Source of the DNA: Marinibium conchae
GTDB taxonomy: Bacteria; Pseudomonadota; Gammaproteobacteria; Enterobacterales; Alteromonadaceae
DNA: 64,000 bases
Assembly: GCF_015595035.1 (NCBI RefSeq)
Contig: NZ_JADNRN010000003.1
Coordinates: 310,001 to 374,000, forward strand
Reading direction: 5' to 3'
In this document: one piece after another, positions 9,356 through 18,968 of the stretch
Layout: the number at the start of each line of letters is the position of its first letter
Position numbering within the stretch: the stretch's first letter is position 1
Made by a program: the position numbers and the translations under genes
Notes under the pieces: model-generated
Databases searched by the model: none
What the model was told of the DNA's origin: nothing
What the model saw: the letters and a program-made list of their open reading frames with translations, nothing else

Positions 9356-9421
9356 ACCATCTCCTTTTTCGAGTTAGATATCATGGGTGTCTCAATAATT
9401 TTCTTGATCTCAAAACTAAAT

Positions 9422-10015
9422 TCAACTTTTCAACTTTTCAACTTCATCAAGAACTATATCATTTGCATTCGAAGCAATCTTTTTAGCTAAATTTACATCA
9501 CCATTCCTAAGAGCATCATGATAATCAATTATGTATTGGATACTCTTATAACTATACTTGTCCTGCTTAATTTCAGAAACTACATTCGCATAGTCTTTAT
9601 CAGATAATTTCCCTAGTAAAAGGGTAGCTATAATTTTAATTTTTTCATTACTTTCATTGAGATATAAAATAAGTGTTTCCGAATATTTTACATCCCAAAA
9701 CGACCACAAAGCAGAACATACATTGTTACGAACAGAAGAAAATGGTGATGCGGCAAAGCAAATTACCAAATCCATTAAAACTTTGTATTCAACGCTTCCT
9801 TCCTTGACTATATAAGTACCCCAGTACTGGCAAGATTCCAATGGCGAATAAAATAAAGGCTTTATATCCTTTGGCGATTCAATTTTATCCCATAAAAAAT
9901 TGCCGATTTGAGTAGACATTTTAGTTTGACTACGCCAAATTTTTTCAACTTCCCCAGATAAGAATAATTCCAGGAGCTCTTTAAAGGTGCTCTGCTCGAG
10001 CATAAGTTCGTTCAT
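9422..10015 (-). CDS. Helical-repeat protein, candidate immunity protein
   Basis: A 197-residue, AT-rich gene. The protein is mostly helical, with HEAT-like segments such as SVRNNVCSALWSFW and IKIIATLLLGKLSDKDY. It begins 12 bases after the end of the broken HINT-toxin fragment on the same strand. In polymorphic toxin loci the immunity gene directly follows the toxin tip, and HEAT-like immunity proteins are common, so an immunity role is inferred from position. I recognise no specific family and no catalytic residues. Confidence 0.5.
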   Translation of the reverse strand: MNELMLEQSTFKELLELFLSGEVEKIWRSQTKMSTQIGNFLWDKIESPKDIKPLFYSPLESCQYWGTYIVKEGSVEYKVLMDLVICFAASPFSSVRNNVCSALWSFWDVKYSETLILYLNESNEKIKIIATLLLGKLSDKDYANVVSEIKQDKYSYKSIQYIIDYHDALRNGDVNLAKKIASNANDIVLDEVEKLKS

Positions 10016-10027
10016 TGTGATCAGAGC

Positions 10028-10479
10028 CTATTTATTGAATTCATCCAGCTGCTTCTGTTCAAATTCGATTCTATTTTGGTGTGTTTTAAATTCTGGAGAA
10101 GATGGACTTTGTCCACGTCCTAATTCGAAATTCTGCTCTTTTGTTCTACTATCTATGCTAGTCTTTAACTCACAAGATAAACAGTCAGCTTTACTACTAT
10201 ACCCAGTGCATTATGCACTTTAGCCTCAGATACTCTATTTTTGACGGCAGACTCTGATCCCCCCATTTTGTCTCCAAAAGCACTTGATTTTAGTTCAGCT
10301 CTATTACAATTATGAACAAGAACATTTTTCTTTGTTACATAGTATGTGTGAAAATCTGCGACAGTAAAATTATATGTAACGTCAACACGCTGCTCATCAA
10401 TGACACTGACAACTTTCATTGAGCCATGTCCATCTGTTCTGGTCAAGACCAACCGGACACAAATGTGAAATGTCTGCTT
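10028..10479 (-). pseudogene. Remnant of a HINT-containing polymorphic toxin
   Basis: The first part reads as the end of a pretoxin HINT (self-splicing) domain: YNFTVADFHTYYVTKKNVLV followed by HNC, the usual junction before a toxin tip. The toxin part continues in this frame to a stop at ~10165. The sequence then makes better sense in another frame (CELKTSIDSRTKEQNFEL...) to a TAG at 10028, so a frameshift lies near 10190-10210. Upstream the frame is closed by TAG at 10480, with no start codon or RHS-like core. It is therefore an orphan, broken cassette. The toxin activity is not recognisable. Confidence 0.6.
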
Positions 10480-10490
10480 CTATTTATGGG

Positions 10491-10630
10491 GATTCCCGAA
10501 CGAGTCGGGAATGACGGTTGTCGTGGGTATGACTGTTGTCGTGGGTATGACTGTTGTCGTGGGGATGACTGTTGTCGTGGGAATGACTGTTGACGTCGGA
10601 GATTCCCGAACGAGTCGGGAATGACGGTTG
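10491..10630. repeat. REP-like palindromes flanking an 18-bp minisatellite
   Basis: Two identical 30-bp sequences lie at 10491-10520 and 10601-10630. Each contains a 7-bp hairpin stem (ATTCCCG/CGGGAAT). Between them run five head-to-tail 18-bp units (10511-10600, consensus ATGACTGTTGTCGTGGGT), the first unit overlapping the first palindrome. Unit differences are single-base. The layout suggests tandem growth out of a REP-like element. It sits between the toxin remnant and the end of glmS. Confidence 0.85.
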
Positions 10631-10663
10631 GCGCAGGGCACGTCCTTGTGCCTGCGATTGTGC

Positions 10664-12496
10664 CTACTCCACCGTAACCGATTTGGCTAGGTTTCTAGGT
10701 TGGTCAACATCAGTGCCTTTAATTACCGCAACATAGTACGACAAAAGCTGTAACGGCAGTGTGTAGATGATGGGTGCGATGGGTTCTTCGCAGTGCGGTA
10801 CGTTAATCACACGCATGGTGTCGTCGCTTGCAAAATGTGCGTCTTTATCGGCGAAAACATACATAATTCCGCCACGAGCGCGAACTTCTTCCACGTTTGA
10901 TTTAAGCTTTTCGAGTAGCTCGTTGTTTGGTGCTACCACAATTACTGGCATTTCATCATCTATTAGCGCCAGTGGGCCGTGCTTCAATTCACCCGAGGCG
11001 TAAGCTTCTGCGTGAATGTAAGAAATCTCTTTCAGTTTAAGTGCACCTTCCATTGCGATGGGGTATTGATCACCGCGCCCCAAAAACAAGCTATGATGTT
11101 TGTCGGCAAACTCTTCAGCTAAGGCTTCAATGCCTGCCGTTAATGTAAGTGTTTCCTCTAACTTACTGGGTAGGCTATGAAGGCCGTCAATGATTGCTTT
11201 TTTGTCTTCAACCGACATACCGTTGTATTTCCCCAAGGCTAAAGTAAGCATTAAGAAACCAGTAAGTTGCGTTGTAAAAGCTTTCGTTGATGCTACGCCA
11301 ATTTCAGCGCCGGCTAGCGTCATAAAGGCCATATCTGATTCACGAACAAGTGAAGAGCCTGGCACATTACAGATAGTCAGGCTTGAGGTATAACCATTTT
11401 CTTTCGCTAGTCGAAGAGCTGCAAGGGTATCGGCAGTTTCACCTGATTGTGAAATAGTCACTAGCAAGCTGTTTGGGTGCACAACTGATTTGCGATATCT
11501 GAATTCTGAGGCTATTTCCACGTTACACGACACATTCGCATATTGTTCTAACCAGTAGCGTGCTGTCATGCCTGAATGGTAGCTTGTGCCACAAGCGATA
11601 ATTTGTACGTGCTTTATGTTCTTGAGTATCTCTTCTGAACCCGCACCAAAAATGCCTTCTACTAATTCGTTTTCACCTAAGCGATCTTGTAAGGTGTTGC
11701 GCACAACTGTTGGCTGTTCGTGTATTTCTTTGAGCATATAGTGGCGATAACCACCTTTGTCGCCTGCATCATGCTCTAATTCCGAATCGAATACGTCACG
11801 CTCAACCTGGTCACCATTATCATCATAAATAGTGACTGACGTTCGCGTGATTTCAGCTACGTCGCCCTCTTCTAAAAAGATAAAACGACGAGTAACAGGC
11901 AATAAGGCCATTTGATCAGAAGCGATGAAGTTCTCACCTATCCCCAAACCAATAACAAGAGGGCTTCCAGAGCGCGCAACGATCACTCGGTCGCTGTCTT
12001 CTTTATCCATAATCACTGTGCCATAAGCACCATGAAACTGTTTGACAGATGACTGCACTGCCGCTAACAAGTCTTTACCGCTTTTAAGTGCTTCGTGCAC
12101 TGTGTGCGCAATCGTTTCAGTGTCGGTATCGGAGGTAAATGTATAACCTTTTGTTTGAAGGTCTGCGCGCAAGCTCTCGTAGTTTTCAATGATGCCATTA
12201 TGCACCACCGCAATACGTTCAGTAGAAAAGTGCGGGTGAGCATTTGCTTGATTAACACCACCATGTGTGGCCCAGCGAGTGTGAGCAATACCAGTAGAAC
12301 CTTTTATTGGCTTAGCCTCGATAGCATCGCTTAAGGCTTTTACCTTGCCCACTTGGCGCTCACGATGAAGATTGCCTTCGCCATCTAATAAGGCAACGCC
12401 TGCAGAGTCATATCCGCGGTACTCTAGTCGACGAAGACCCTCTAGTAAAATCTCAACAACATTACGCTCGGCGATTGCGCCAACTATTCCACACAT
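10664..12496 (-). CDS. glmS: Glutamine--fructose-6-phosphate aminotransferase
   Basis: A 610-residue enzyme, the usual length, that makes glucosamine-6-phosphate from fructose-6-phosphate and glutamine, the first step to UDP-GlcNAc for peptidoglycan and LPS. The N-terminal glutaminase has the nucleophile Cys2 ([10 protein letters not shown]) and the HTRWATHG motif. Two SIS domains follow ([17 protein letters not shown]). The C-terminus is the expected KSVTVE. It lies downstream of a DeoR regulator on the same strand, with glmU further upstream. No glmS ribozyme is expected in this group, and none is seen. A bulged hairpin at 10632-10656 may end the transcript but has no T-run. Confidence 0.97.
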   Translation of the reverse strand: MCGIVGAIAERNVVEILLEGLRRLEYRGYDSAGVALLDGEGNLHRERQVGKVKALSDAIEAKPIKGSTGIAHTRWATHGGVNQANAHPHFSTERIAVVHNGIIENYESLRADLQTKGYTFTSDTDTETIAHTVHEALKSGKDLLAAVQSSVKQFHGAYGTVIMDKEDSDRVIVARSGSPLVIGLGIGENFIASDQMALLPVTRRFIFLEEGDVAEITRTSVTIYDDNGDQVERDVFDSELEHDAGDKGGYRHYMLKEIHEQPTVVRNTLQDRLGENELVEGIFGAGSEEILKNIKHVQIIACGTSYHSGMTARYWLEQYANVSCNVEIASEFRYRKSVVHPNSLLVTISQSGETADTLAALRLAKENGYTSSLTICNVPGSSLVRESDMAFMTLAGAEIGVASTKAFTTQLTGFLMLTLALGKYNGMSVEDKKAIIDGLHSLPSKLEETLTLTAGIEALAEEFADKHHSLFLGRGDQYPIAMEGALKLKEISYIHAEAYASGELKHGPLALIDDEMPVIVVAPNNELLEKLKSNVEEVRARGGIMYVFADKDAHFASDDTMRVINVPHCEEPIAPIIYTLPLQLLSYYVAVIKGTDVDQPRNLAKSVTVE

Positions 12497-12590
12497 ATTC
12501 GTATCCTATTCTTTATTAACCGATATGTCGCTTCGTGCTCAAGTCATCATACTTAGACGACAACACCAGCGACTTTAAAATTTGCTCACT

Positions 12591-13349
12591 CTACGCGCAC
12601 AGCACCTTAACGCCATGCCCTTCAATTCTTGCTCTAGCTTCATCAGGAAGACTCTTATCGGTAACTAACACCGATATCACCTCCCACGGAAGCTCAATGT
12701 TAGGTATTTTCCGCTCTAATTTTTCTGCTTCAGCCATGACTACCAAGCTCTTTGATACTTCAGCCATCGTTCTGGTAAGTGAAATTAATTCATTAAATGT
12801 TGTTGTGCCCCGTTCAATATCTAAACCAGCAGCACCAACGAAAGCTTGATCGAAATTATAGGCCTGTAGTGTGTTTTGCGCCATTTGACCTTGGAATGAA
12901 TGTGACTGCGCATCCCATGTTCCGCCTGTCATGAGCACTTGCGGCTCATTCTCTATTTCCAAAAGAGAGTTAGCAACATGCAGAGAGTTGGTCATAACCA
13001 CTAAGCCTAATTTTTGTGACAAACAAGGAAGAAGTGCAGAAGTTGTGCTGCCGCCATCTATAATGATGCGATTGTGATCGTGAATTAAAGTGGCTGCGAG
13101 CTTTCCTATTGCTTGCTTACGAAGCGAAAGCTTTTCGCTAGAAAGCTCAGATGATTCAGAAGGTAGGGGCACAGCGCCGCCATACTTGCGTAGTAGCAAG
13201 CCACTATTTTCAAGCTCGGCAAGATCCTTTCGAATGGTGACTTCTGATGTTTGGAGATCTTTTGCAAGCACGTCGACAGCTACTTCACCGAACTTATTTA
13301 AGCGCTCGATGATAGTTCTTCGACGTTGTTGTGTGTTTCGTTTTTGCAA
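12591..13349 (-). CDS. DeoR-family transcriptional regulator
   Basis: A 252-residue regulator. Residues 8-60 form a DeoR helix-turn-helix (RRRTIIERLNKFGEVAVDVL; SEVTIRKDLAELE). The rest is the DeoR sugar-phosphate sensor domain (DGGSTTSALLPCL; MTNSLHVANSLL). It starts with TTG and has AAAGG about 10 bases upstream. Its position directly before glmS suggests it senses an amino-sugar phosphate and controls glmS, but this is inference from context. Confidence 0.85.
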   Translation of the reverse strand: MQKRNTQQRRRTIIERLNKFGEVAVDVLAKDLQTSEVTIRKDLAELENSGLLLRKYGGAVPLPSESSELSSEKLSLRKQAIGKLAATLIHDHNRIIIDGGSTTSALLPCLSQKLGLVVMTNSLHVANSLLEIENEPQVLMTGGTWDAQSHSFQGQMAQNTLQAYNFDQAFVGAAGLDIERGTTTFNELISLTRTMAEVSKSLVVMAEAEKLERKIPNIELPWEVISVLVTDKSLPDEARARIEGHGVKVLCA

Positions 13350-13439
13350 AAAAGAAAGCCTTTAAGTTTCGAATCGAAAGGCATTATAGTTTTTAAATTT
13401 CGTTTTGCAAGTTACGAGCGAATAATGACTATCGTCGAG

Positions 13440-13958
13440 CTATTGATTCCACGGCATTTTTGCCATTAGTAAAGCCAACCCACAAGTACCTGATGCACCA
13501 GCAAACGTAAGCCCCGCACCAAAGAAGGCAGGGATTGCAATAAAAGCAGGGTTAACAAAGTATGCCAAAGCACTGCCTGCCAGTACCGACAATCCAATCG
13601 TTAGCTGCACCTGTCTATCTAGCGGTAATACCGACGACTGGCCTTTTTTTACTGCATGCCCTTCCTTACTCCAAGCTTCAATGCCGCCCATAAGGTTATA
13701 AACAGTGATGGACTCATTTTCTTTTGTTAACTTCATACAGGCAGAATTACCACGCGCGCCCTTCTGGCAGTAGATAACAACCTTTTTATCGTTTGCTGGC
13801 AAATCGTTGGCAGCAATCTTACCTAATGGTAGTAGAGTTGCACCTTCGATATGATGGTTTGCAAATTCTGCTGGCTCGCGAACATCAACTAACTCAGCCT
13901 CACCTGAATCTACCCACTGTTTAACTTGCGCTACTGATACATTTTCGTAGTTCATCAT
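13440..13958 (-). CDS. ygaP: YgaP-like membrane rhodanese
   Basis: A 172-residue sulfurtransferase. Residues ~5-105 form a rhodanese domain with active loop CQKGAR, where Cys carries the persulfide. Residues ~115-170 carry two DUF2892 transmembrane helices. Length and layout match E. coli YgaP (174 residues). It follows the ArsR-type gene by 23 bases, the same pairing as ygaV-ygaP. The likely role is handling sulfide or persulfide at the inner membrane. Two adjacent ATGs are possible starts (13958 or 13955). Confidence 0.85.
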   Translation of the reverse strand: MMNYENVSVAQVKQWVDSGEAELVDVREPAEFANHHIEGATLLPLGKIAANDLPANDKKVVIYCQKGARGNSACMKLTKENESITVYNLMGGIEAWSKEGHAVKKGQSSVLPLDRQVQLTIGLSVLAGSALAYFVNPAFIAIPAFFGAGLTFAGASGTCGLALLMAKMPWNQ

Positions 13959-13981
13959 TTAACCTTAATATTAGTAAAAAC

Positions 13982-14290
13982 TTATTTATTGCAGTAAATA
14001 AGATATAAAGTTGATAGAATTGCATTCACTTCCACACTAGCCAATTTATAAAACACCATCTGACCACGCTTCTCAGTTGCTACCACCTTGCTATCCCGCA
14101 GTTTGGCAAGGTGCTGCGATACAGCAGATTGTGATATATCTAGCATATCTTCGAGTTCACCAGCGCTTTTTTCGCCATCAACTAAAGAGCACATAATTTG
14201 TAGCCTGTAACGATTAGCTAGCAGCTTTAATAAACTTTCTGCGGCCACAGCACTCTGCGCCATATTGATTTTTTGTTCTTGAGTTAGCAT
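13982..14290 (-). CDS. ygaV: ArsR/SmtB-family regulator, YgaV/SqrR-like
   Basis: A 102-residue winged-helix repressor with the ArsR core AGELEDMLDISQSAVSQHL. It has only two cysteines, Cys34 in helix 2 and Cys100 at the C-terminus. This fits the BigR/SqrR/YgaV group, which senses reactive sulfur by linking two such cysteines; metal-binding motifs of classic ArsR or SmtB are absent. It leads the operon with the rhodanese gene. A perfect 22-bp palindrome lies 18 bases before its start and is the likely operator, giving autoregulation. Confidence 0.8.
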   Translation of the reverse strand: MLTQEQKINMAQSAVAAESLLKLLANRYRLQIMCSLVDGEKSAGELEDMLDISQSAVSQHLAKLRDSKVVATEKRGQMVFYKLASVEVNAILSTLYLIYCNK

Positions 14291-14308
14291 GATATAAACA
14301 CAATCACA

Positions 14309-14330
14309 TATATTAGATTAATCTAATATA
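14309..14330. promoter_or_regulatory. Perfect 22-bp palindromic operator
   Basis: A flawless inverted repeat of 11+11 bases with no spacer (half-site TATATTAGATT), 18 bases upstream of the ArsR-type start. Its size and symmetry suit a dimeric winged-helix repressor, and its AT content lets it overlap the -10 region of the operon. Confidence 0.75.
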
Positions 14331-14473
14331 CCGCAGAATGTAAATTAAAAAAAGTAAGAAATTAAGAAAATATCAAGGTGTATTTACACAGCAGAGAAGC
14401 ATCGCAGGTCTAAGCAAGAGTTAGCTCATGAGCCTTAGAATAATTTTATTGAGGATATTAGGTATAAGATAGC

Positions 14474-14502
14474 GTCGCTGCTTGCTTCATCCAAGCAGCG
14501 AC
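14474..14502 (-). terminator. Hairpin downstream of glmU
   Basis: A perfect 11-bp stem (GTCGCTGCTTG/CAAGCAGCGAC) with a 7-base loop, 17 bases past the glmU stop. The minus strand continues with a mixed T/A tract rather than a clean T-run, so termination is likely but imperfect. Confidence 0.65.
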
Positions 14503-14519
14503 AGTGTAGGCGACGGGAG

Positions 14520-15878
14520 CTACTTCTTCTTTGGTCTTTCCCAGCCACTGATACCGCGTTGTTTGCCTCGGGCAATAACGAGTTCATCAGCATTGGCATC
14601 TTTGGTGATAACGGAACCAGCACCAATGGTCGCATTTTTCCCAAGATTTACGGGTGCGACCAAAGAGCTATTACTACCAACAAATACACCATCTCCGATC
14701 ACAGTTGTAAACTTGTTCACACCGTCGTAATTGCAAGTGATAGTGCCAGCGCCCACATTTACGCCTTTTCCTATTTGTGCATCTCCAATGTAAGTAAGGT
14801 GATTCACTTTAGAGCCTTCACCAATAACCGACTTTTTCACCTCGCAGAAGTTGCCCACTTTTGCTTTGTCTTTTAAATCTGCTCCGGGGCGCAAGCGTGC
14901 GTAAGGACCAACGTTACAGGCTTCAGCTACCTGAGCGTCTTCGATCAAGGAGTAGGCCTCGATAACGGTGTTGTCGCCTATGCTACAATTTTTCAATACA
15001 CAGTTTGGGCCTATGGCAACACCGTTACCTATATTCACCTTGCCTTCAAATACTGCATTTATATCGATGCTTACATCGCTCCCTACACTTAACTCACCGC
15101 GCACATCAATCCGAGATGGGTCGGCTATACTGACCCCAGCGGTCATGAGCGCTTCAGCATTTCTGAGTTGAAAAGCTCGCTCTAAAGAAGATAGTTGTAC
15201 GCGGTTATTCACACCTTCAACTTCGCGCTCCCAAACGGGGTGAGCCGCTCTGATGGTTTTTCCCTCACTCGCCGCCATTTCAATCACGTCAGTTAGATAG
15301 TATTCACCTTGAGCGTTGTCATTCGACAGCGCGCCTAGCCAACGCTTCAAATCGCTTCCCGACATTAACATCATACCAGTATTGATTTCGGTAATTTGAC
15401 GTTGCTCATCGCTTGCATCTTTATGCTCAACAATGGCCTTTATGTCGCTACCCTCTCTTACAATCCTTCCCATACCGGTTGGGTCGTCGAGATGCACGGT
15501 CAGTAGGGCCAAGTCAGCATTTTCCTTTGCAGCGACTAAGCGTTTCAATGTTTCACTACTGATAAGCGGCGCGTCACCAACCAAAATCATCACATCATCG
15601 TTATCTTCGATAAACGGCACCGCCTGCTGAACGGCATGCCCCGTGCCCAGTTGCTCGGCTTGCAAACACCAATTTACTTGATGCTCTGCTAATGCTGATT
15701 TCAATAAATCGGCGCCATGTCCGTAAATCAGATTAATCTTATGACAATCGAGCTCTTTTGCTGTGTCGATTATGTGCTCAACCATAGGCTTACCTGCAAT
15801 AGGATGAAGCACTTTAGGAAGAGATGATTTCATTCGAGTCCCCTTGCCAGCAGCAAGAATAATAACGGATAGCGACAT
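14520..15878 (-). CDS. glmU: Bifunctional GlcNAc-1-P uridyltransferase / GlcN-1-P acetyltransferase
   Basis: A 452-residue enzyme of standard length. It acetylates glucosamine-1-phosphate and then makes UDP-GlcNAc. The N-terminal pyrophosphorylase carries [19 protein letters not shown] and the C-terminal half is a left-handed beta-helix with hexapeptide repeats ([30 protein letters not shown]). It supplies the step that follows GlmS and GlmM. It is transcribed toward the ygaV-ygaP operon and glmS. In many relatives it follows the atp operon; here a sensor gene lies upstream in the opposite direction. Confidence 0.97.
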   Translation of the reverse strand: MSLSVIILAAGKGTRMKSSLPKVLHPIAGKPMVEHIIDTAKELDCHKINLIYGHGADLLKSALAEHQVNWCLQAEQLGTGHAVQQAVPFIEDNDDVMILVGDAPLISSETLKRLVAAKENADLALLTVHLDDPTGMGRIVREGSDIKAIVEHKDASDEQRQITEINTGMMLMSGSDLKRWLGALSNDNAQGEYYLTDVIEMAASEGKTIRAAHPVWEREVEGVNNRVQLSSLERAFQLRNAEALMTAGVSIADPSRIDVRGELSVGSDVSIDINAVFEGKVNIGNGVAIGPNCVLKNCSIGDNTVIEAYSLIEDAQVAEACNVGPYARLRPGADLKDKAKVGNFCEVKKSVIGEGSKVNHLTYIGDAQIGKGVNVGAGTITCNYDGVNKFTTVIGDGVFVGSNSSLVAPVNLGKNATIGAGSVITKDANADELVIARGKQRGISGWERPKKK

Positions 15879-16031
15879 GTATAATTCCTTAAATATAGTG
15901 AGCGTAATTGTAAACGAGCGGGCGTCGCTTGTCAGTAGACGCAGTCCAATATTTAAGCTACCATTCCGAAGTCAAAACAGGAAGTTGGCTCATCGCTACT
16001 CCACCCAATCCTTAAAGAGCCTAGTAAAATA

Positions 16032-17489
16032 ATGAATATTTTTCGTACTCTTCATCGCAGCATACTTATTCTTTTTGCTGTAGTCGTAATATCTATCGTT
16101 ACTCTTGTTCACTTTAGTATGACGAAAATTGTCGCTGAGCAAAGCCGCTCGCACCAAGCCTCCCTATCGCCAGCCGTTAAACTAGTCGTTGATCAGGTTA
16201 TCGAGCCATTACATATTGCTGAAACTTTAAGCAAATCGCAGGATATAATCGATTTAGTGCGGTTATCTGCGCAAACCGAAGAGCTAGATACTGAAAAAGT
16301 TTTTTCTACTCTTGCCCGCTTGGAAAATCAATTCAACATGGGCTTTTTTCTTGCCCTTGAAAAACAAAGAAAACAGTTTAATTCCGACGGCTCAACACTT
16401 GAGCTAATTGAAGGTAGTGTAAATTGGTATTTCAAATACAAAGATTCGCCTCAAAAATCTGTTGGCGATATTGGTAAGTGGGAAGACACTCACTTCTTCA
16501 TCGACATTAAAATATTTGACGAAAAAGGCGAGTTTCTAGGCTTTTTTGGCGTCGCTAAAAGTCTTTCTACCTTTATCGATGTTTTTGCCAAACACAAACA
16601 AAGCTATGGGCACGACTTTATCTTCGTCGACCCCAAAGGCAACATAATGCTGTCGTCTGACCCTTTGCTCAATGCAACTCAGTCTAAGTTTAATAATTTA
16701 CAAGAGCTCAACTGGTATCAAGACTTGCTAGTATCACTCGACATCGATTCAGAAAGCGCTTTCGCTGATAACGCCGCGCCAGTCAATATCAGTAATCAAC
16801 TGATTACTATCAATGGCGAAGATGTTTTATTAGCCCAAGTAAATCTGGATCTGTTTAATTGGACGATGGTGTTAATGTCACCATTAAATGACCAGCAAAC
16901 TGAGATAAGCCAAGGCTTCATCTTTTCGGTTATTAGTGTGCTCGCCGTGATTTTCATTCTGTTTCTCGTTATCTACAACCTTCTGTATTATTTTAGAAAA
17001 GACATGCAAAGCGACGCCATTGTGCTGCCGCATTGCAAAATGGTATCGGACGAACAGATAAAATATTTGATTGACTCAAATGCAATTAGAGAAACTGGCT
17101 ACTTGGTGCTTATTCAACTCAATGACTTCTACCAAAAGCCCCTCACCGCAGAAGTTATCCCAGATTTGGTGAGTGTTGGAACGAAGGTATCAGAGTTCTT
17201 AGTAGAGTCAGTTCACAAATTTAATGATGACAGTCAATTTGGTAAGGTTAACGAGAGTCAGTGGCTAATATTATTGCAGAATACTAACGATAAACACTCT
17301 GGACGCTTCATGGAGAATATTCGCCATGGTTTAGCAACTATTCAAACTCAGTGCGAAAAAGAGCAGGCGCTTCTTAATTTTTCAACCTGCAAAGTTAAAA
17401 TAGTTCAAGACGACACTTTTGTGTCTGCCATCTTACGCCTAAAACCCGCTCTGGACAGCATCCGACCGGGTCATACTGAAAGGCCTTGA
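16032..17489 (+). CDS. Membrane sensor with degenerate GGDEF-like domain
   Basis: A 485-residue protein with transmembrane helices at residues ~10-30 and ~295-318. The ~265-residue periplasmic part resembles a double-Cache sensor (IDIKIFDEKGEFLGFFGVA; HDFIFVDPKGNIMLSSDP). The cytoplasmic end has the strand pattern of a GGDEF domain, but FGKVNESQWLILL stands where the R-x-GGDEF-x-x-L signature should be. All catalytic residues are missing, so it cannot make c-di-GMP. It may bind a partner or be decaying. It is divergent from glmU. Confidence 0.6.
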   Translation: MNIFRTLHRSILILFAVVVISIVTLVHFSMTKIVAEQSRSHQASLSPAVKLVVDQVIEPLHIAETLSKSQDIIDLVRLSAQTEELDTEKVFSTLARLENQFNMGFFLALEKQRKQFNSDGSTLELIEGSVNWYFKYKDSPQKSVGDIGKWEDTHFFIDIKIFDEKGEFLGFFGVAKSLSTFIDVFAKHKQSYGHDFIFVDPKGNIMLSSDPLLNATQSKFNNLQELNWYQDLLVSLDIDSESAFADNAAPVNISNQLITINGEDVLLAQVNLDLFNWTMVLMSPLNDQQTEISQGFIFSVISVLAVIFILFLVIYNLLYYFRKDMQSDAIVLPHCKMVSDEQIKYLIDSNAIRETGYLVLIQLNDFYQKPLTAEVIPDLVSVGTKVSEFLVESVHKFNDDSQFGKVNESQWLILLQNTNDKHSGRFMENIRHGLATIQTQCEKEQALLNFSTCKVKIVQDDTFVSAILRLKPALDSIRPGHTERP

Positions 17490-17554
17490 TAAGCTTTACT
17501 GATTTGCACTTTACACCTCATAAGCCGCTTGAGTTTGGTAAAACAATAACAATC

Positions 17555-18436
17555 TTAAGCTGCTTTTATCCGCGCTTTTCGTTTTAATATCCCTGTGGTG
17601 ATCATCACACCAAAAATAATCATCGTGCCGCCTATCATCGCTTGAGTCGACAAGCTTTCACCAAGCACGATGATGCCCCAACATATACCGAAGACAGGCA
17701 CTAAATATCCAACCATCATCGCTTGGGATGGCCCCACCTTCGCAATCAAGTCAAAGTACATAATATAAGCAACGCCAGTACAAACAACCGCCAGTATCAT
17801 CGCGAACATCCATGTTGTCGGCGAAGGATTAACGCTCGGCCAGGTATATATCGCCGCTGGCAACAGTAAAATTGCTGCAAATACTTGACTGCCCGCCGCC
17901 ACTGCAAAAGACTTAGCACCGCTTAGGTGTTTTTTCATAAAGCAGGCTGCAATGCCATAACAACTTGTCGCCGCTAATGCCGACAATACTGGTAGCAAGC
18001 TAATACTATTGCTTGATTGCGTGTCTTGACTGATCACCACCACGCCAAAGAAACCAATCAGAAGACCTATTAAACCATGCAGACCTATACGCTCGTGAAG
18101 ATATAAAAATGCAATAACAGCACCAAACATCGGCGCGGTGGCATTTAAAATAGCGGTTAAGCCTGCATCAAGGTGAATACTCGTATAGGAGAACAAACAA
18201 AAAGGTATTGCAGTGTTGAAGGCACCTACAAAAAGCAGCTTTTTCCAATTGGCCACTAAATCAGGAAACTGGCGTTTAAAATACACTAAGGGTAATAGAC
18301 ACAGCGCTGCCATAGCTGCTCGTACCTCTACTAAAGCAAACACACCAAACGAGGGCACCGTTTCTTTCATCAACATGAAAGATGCACCCCAAATAGCGCT
18401 TAGAAAAATCAGTTCAAGTAAGTGAGAAGGTTTCAC
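17555..18436 (-). CDS. EamA/DMT-family transporter
   Basis: A 293-residue inner-membrane protein with ten predicted helices in two EamA repeats. It opens with LELIFLSAIWGASFMLMKE, a typical drug/metabolite exporter start. The substrate cannot be told. Its start overlaps the end of ogt by 23 bases, so the two are co-transcribed. Whether it takes part in the alkylation response or is just a passenger is unknown. Confidence 0.85.
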   Translation of the reverse strand: MKPSHLLELIFLSAIWGASFMLMKETVPSFGVFALVEVRAAMAALCLLPLVYFKRQFPDLVANWKKLLFVGAFNTAIPFCLFSYTSIHLDAGLTAILNATAPMFGAVIAFLYLHERIGLHGLIGLLIGFFGVVVISQDTQSSNSISLLPVLSALAATSCYGIAACFMKKHLSGAKSFAVAAGSQVFAAILLLPAAIYTWPSVNPSPTTWMFAMILAVVCTGVAYIMYFDLIAKVGPSQAMMVGYLVPVFGICWGIIVLGESLSTQAMIGGTMIIFGVMITTGILKRKARIKAA

Positions 18437-18953
18437 TATTTTCCTTTGATTCGAGTGCCAACAGATAAGACTTTCTTTCTAATCCACCTGCATAGCCAGT
18501 TAATTTGCCATTACTACCGATGATGCGATGACACGGAATAACGATGGGTATAGGATTTCTGCCATTAGCAGCACCGACTGCTCTGCACGCTTTTACATTA
18601 CCAATGGCTTTTGCAATATCGAGATAACTAGCGAGTTCTCCGTATTTAATTTGGATTAATTGCTGCCACACGCTTTTCTGGAAAGCAGTTCCTTCTGGAT
18701 CAAGTGGCAAATCGAACTCTTTTCTTGCACCCGCAATGTATTCTTTTAGCTGGCTTGCCGCAAGAGAAGATATTTGGTTTTCATTCTCTTGTGGATGTGT
18801 TGACGTAAAATCAATCGCCTTTACTGCATCGTCGCTTGCAAATATCGTTAAATATCCAGCAGGGCTGGCTACGATACTTCGAGACAATTCTTGGTACTGT
18901 GGATATTTTAGCTCATAGGCACTTGTTGCCACCTGACTACTATAAGTCATCAT
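18414..18953 (-). CDS. ogt: Methylated-DNA--protein-cysteine methyltransferase
   Basis: A 179-residue suicide repair protein that takes alkyl groups from O6-methylguanine. The acceptor cysteine lies in PIVIPCHRIIG, with GYAGGLERK following and the DNA-binding helix AIGNVKACRAVGAANGRNP before it. It is a stand-alone enzyme without the Ada N-terminal domain. The Ada zinc domain is instead fused to AlkA in the next gene upstream (15 bases away), so the two act as a split adaptive-response system. Confidence 0.92.
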   Translation of the reverse strand: MMTYSSQVATSAYELKYPQYQELSRSIVASPAGYLTIFASDDAVKAIDFTSTHPQENENQISSLAASQLKEYIAGARKEFDLPLDPEGTAFQKSVWQQLIQIKYGELASYLDIAKAIGNVKACRAVGAANGRNPIPIVIPCHRIIGSNGKLTGYAGGLERKSYLLALESKENSETFSLT

Positions 18954-18968
18954 TTTTTCCTTGTTGTT

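Noticed and set aside
9131-9490. 119-codon plus-strand frame
   Set aside because: It overlaps the DUF4259 end and the better-supported 43-residue gene on the other strand, and has no family resemblance or ribosome site.
10511-10600. Short regularly spaced repeats resembling a CRISPR array
   Set aside because: The 18-bp units are head to tail with no unique spacers, and no cas genes are nearby.
10701-10709. Further match to the lyase upstream motif (TTGGTCAAC)
   Set aside because: It lies inside the glmS coding sequence at a conserved DVDQPRN stretch and is explained by the protein code.
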